In this document: positions 5,764 through 7,062 of the stretch, in pieces
How the letters are laid out: each line of letters begins with the position of its first letter
How positions within the stretch are numbered: position 1 is the first letter of the stretch
Position numbers and translations under genes: made by a program
Assembly: GCA_015654715.1 (NCBI GenBank)
Contig: JAATGK010000345.1
Coordinates: forward strand, 1-7,062
Direction: 5' to 3'
DNA: 7,062 bases
DNA from: Alphaproteobacteria bacterium
GTDB taxonomy: Bacteria; Pseudomonadota; Alphaproteobacteria; Micropepsales; Micropepsaceae
Notes under the pieces: generated by a model
Told to the model about the DNA's origin: nothing
Databases searched by the model: none
What the model saw: only the letters and a program-made list of their open reading frames with translations

Positions 5764-7062
5764 CTACGACACGCGACGTATGCGCAGGGCCATATACTGC
5801 CTCGGCGGCAGCGGCACGGCGCGGTCGGCGGTGTAGCTGTAATCGTCGGCTTTGCGCACGGTGAAAGTCCCAGGTACCGCCGCCACCGTCATGTTCCAGG
5901 TGTCGATCACATCCACCGCAAAACTCTGGCCCGCAGTCACGCCGTCCTTGGGCAGCACGAACGGCCATTCCTTGGGCGTGTCGCAGCCGAAATAGCGCAG
6001 GTAATAGCGCCCCGGCACGCCGCCGAGGTGGCGGTCCTGCCATTTGTCGATCGGATCGATGGCAAGCGGGCCTTCCTCGATGATCTTCTTGAAGAACGCC
6101 AGCCGCGCCGGGCTTTCGCCTCGAAGCAGGCCGCCGTCGCCGAGGAAGGTACGATGTTCGCCGTCTTCGATCGCTTCGCCATGGCCGACATAAGTGCCGC
6201 CGACGGTGCCGGTCCACACCCGCCGCACCATCTCCTTGCCGGTAAGATTGCCCCAGCGCTTGGCGGCGTTGCCTTCGTATTTGACCTCGTCGAACACCAC
6301 CGGCTTGCGCCAGACATCGCGATAGAGCATCGCGCGGCCGTCGTCTTCCACCGCCGATCCGTTCTGCAAGCTGGCGTGCGTCACCCACGGTTTGCTGTTG
6401 TCGTAGATCTTGTGCAGGTGATGGATGGACCGCAGGCTGCCATAGGGATCGCCCGCGCGCACCACCTGGAACAGGCGGTCGAAATCGGCTTCGGTCTTGG
6501 ATTTGATGATGTCGTACTCGTTGGCGAGCGACCACCACACATTGCGATACGACGACAGACGCGCGATCAGATAAGAAAGATAGCGCTCGTCCACCTCCGG
6601 CGGCATGACGTCAAAACCCCATTTGCCCATGTCGTAAGGGTGGAACAGGATGATGTCGGCTTCGATGCTTAAGTCGCGCAGCCGTCCCACGAAATATTCC
6701 AGCCGGCGGAAGAAGGCGGGATTGAAGCGGGTGTAATCCCAGGCATGCGGCGCCCCCAGGAACGGATAAAGCGGGATGCTGCTGACTTCGGCGTTGGGAA
6801 ACACTGCAAAGCGCAGTTTGTTGAACGGCGCGGTGGCCAGCGTCTTCAACGTCAGGCCGCATTCTGCGTCGCTCTGGTGCGTCCAGGCGTAGGAGGTGGT
6901 GCCGAGCGGGAAATAGGGGGTGCCGTCGGCATAGGCAAAGTGGAAGGTGTTCGCCACCGCCACCGGCCCGTGGTTGTGCGGGCCCGCCGGTGCGACGTCG
7001 AACGAACCGGTCTTGCCGTCGAGTTCGCGGGCGTTGGAGGTGGTGCGGAAGTGCCAAGTGCC
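5764..7062 (-). CDS. Glycoside hydrolase with DUF5060/DUF5605-type domains (5' end beyond window)
   Basis: The frame stays open to the right edge, so the gene is cut by the window; 432 residues are visible. The first ~25 (GTWHFRTTSNARELDGKTGS) are the end of a DUF5060-type N-terminal beta domain, so the GTG at 6963 is internal and not the start. A TIM barrel follows, from VANTFHFAYADGTPYFPLGT onwards. It carries NVWWSLANEYD with the likely acid/base Glu (codon 6517-6519) and VVFDEVKYEG with the likely nucleophile Glu (codon 6286-6288), the two-glutamate layout of clan GH-A retaining hydrolases. The C-terminus (FAVDVIDTWNMTV to PPRQYMALRIRR) is a small beta sandwich of the DUF5605 type. Substrate is unknown, probably a plant or microbial glycoside. 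A signal peptide, if present, is outside the window. The aldo/keto reductase follows directly, suggesting a joint sugar-degradation role. Confidence 0.85.
   Translation of the reverse strand, partial: GTWHFRTTSNARELDGKTGSFDVAPAGPHNHGPVAVANTFHFAYADGTPYFPLGTTSYAWTHQSDAECGLTLKTLATAPFNKLRFAVFPNAEVSSIPLYPFLGAPHAWDYTRFNPAFFRRLEYFVGRLRDLSIEADIILFHPYDMGKWGFDVMPPEVDERYLSYLIARLSSYRNVWWSLANEYDIIKSKTEADFDRLFQVVRAGDPYGSLRSIHHLHKIYDNSKPWVTHASLQNGSAVEDDGRAMLYRDVWRKPVVFDEVKYEGNAAKRWGNLTGKEMVRRVWTGTVGGTYVGHGEAIEDGEHRTFLGDGGLLRGESPARLAFFKKIIEEGPLAIDPIDKWQDRHLGGVPGRYYLRYFGCDTPKEWPFVLPKDGVTAGQSFAVDVIDTWNMTVAAVPGTFTVRKADDYSYTADRAVPLPPRQYMALRIRRVS

Noticed and set aside
5509..6672. 387-codon open frame on the plus strand opposite the aldo/keto reductase and hydrolase
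   Set aside because: It crosses two recognisable minus-strand genes and their spacer, has no ribosome site, and gives Arg/His/Ala-rich sequence without motifs.
6961..6963. GTG as the start of the glycoside hydrolase
   Set aside because: The 33 codons upstream in the same frame match the end of a DUF5060-type domain, so the gene continues beyond the window.

Overview
The window is a GC-rich, densely coded chromosomal stretch with strong Shine-Dalgarno sites, Sec and Tat signal peptides, and a dispersed repeat beginning GTCATYCCCGGC of a kind common between genes in Alphaproteobacteria. A soil or plant-litter alphaproteobacterium is the best guess. This rests on gene style and family resemblance, not on a marker gene. 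I see no plasmid, phage, transposase, CRISPR or RNA gene.

Layout. (1) Plus strand, 1-1109: the 3' end of an unrecognised gene (1-141), a short spacer with two competing hairpins, and a GT-A-fold glycosyltransferase (246-1109). (2) Minus strand, 3847 down to about 1129: a Sec-secreted type I phosphodiesterase/nucleotide pyrophosphatase (3847-2534), then a Tat-signal Acg-like nitroreductase (2484-1396), then the first ~60 codons of an MFS transporter (1311 to ~1129) that break off about 20 bases past the glycosyltransferase stop codon. The three genes look like an ancestral operon whose last member was destroyed by a rearrangement. (3) A 271-base intergenic region (3848-4118) with a possible promoter for the phosphodiesterase, then a plus-strand DUF1993 gene (4119-4625). 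(4) A convergent intergenic region (4626-4829) with a strong bidirectional terminator nested between two inverted copies of a dispersed repeat. (5) Minus strand, window end to 4830: the 3' part of a DUF5060/DUF5605-type glycoside hydrolase (7062-5764), followed 76 bases later by a PdxI/YdbC-like aldo/keto reductase (5687-4830).

Function. The two intact minus-strand genes of block 2 encode exported enzymes, so that operon probably acts in the periplasm on a phosphodiester or redox-active small molecule. The hydrolase and aldo/keto reductase of block 5 could release and then reduce a sugar or aldehyde. These pathway links are inference from gene order. I do not see a convincing new multi-gene system. 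The most informative features are the broken transporter gene and the repeat/terminator structure at 4634-4820.
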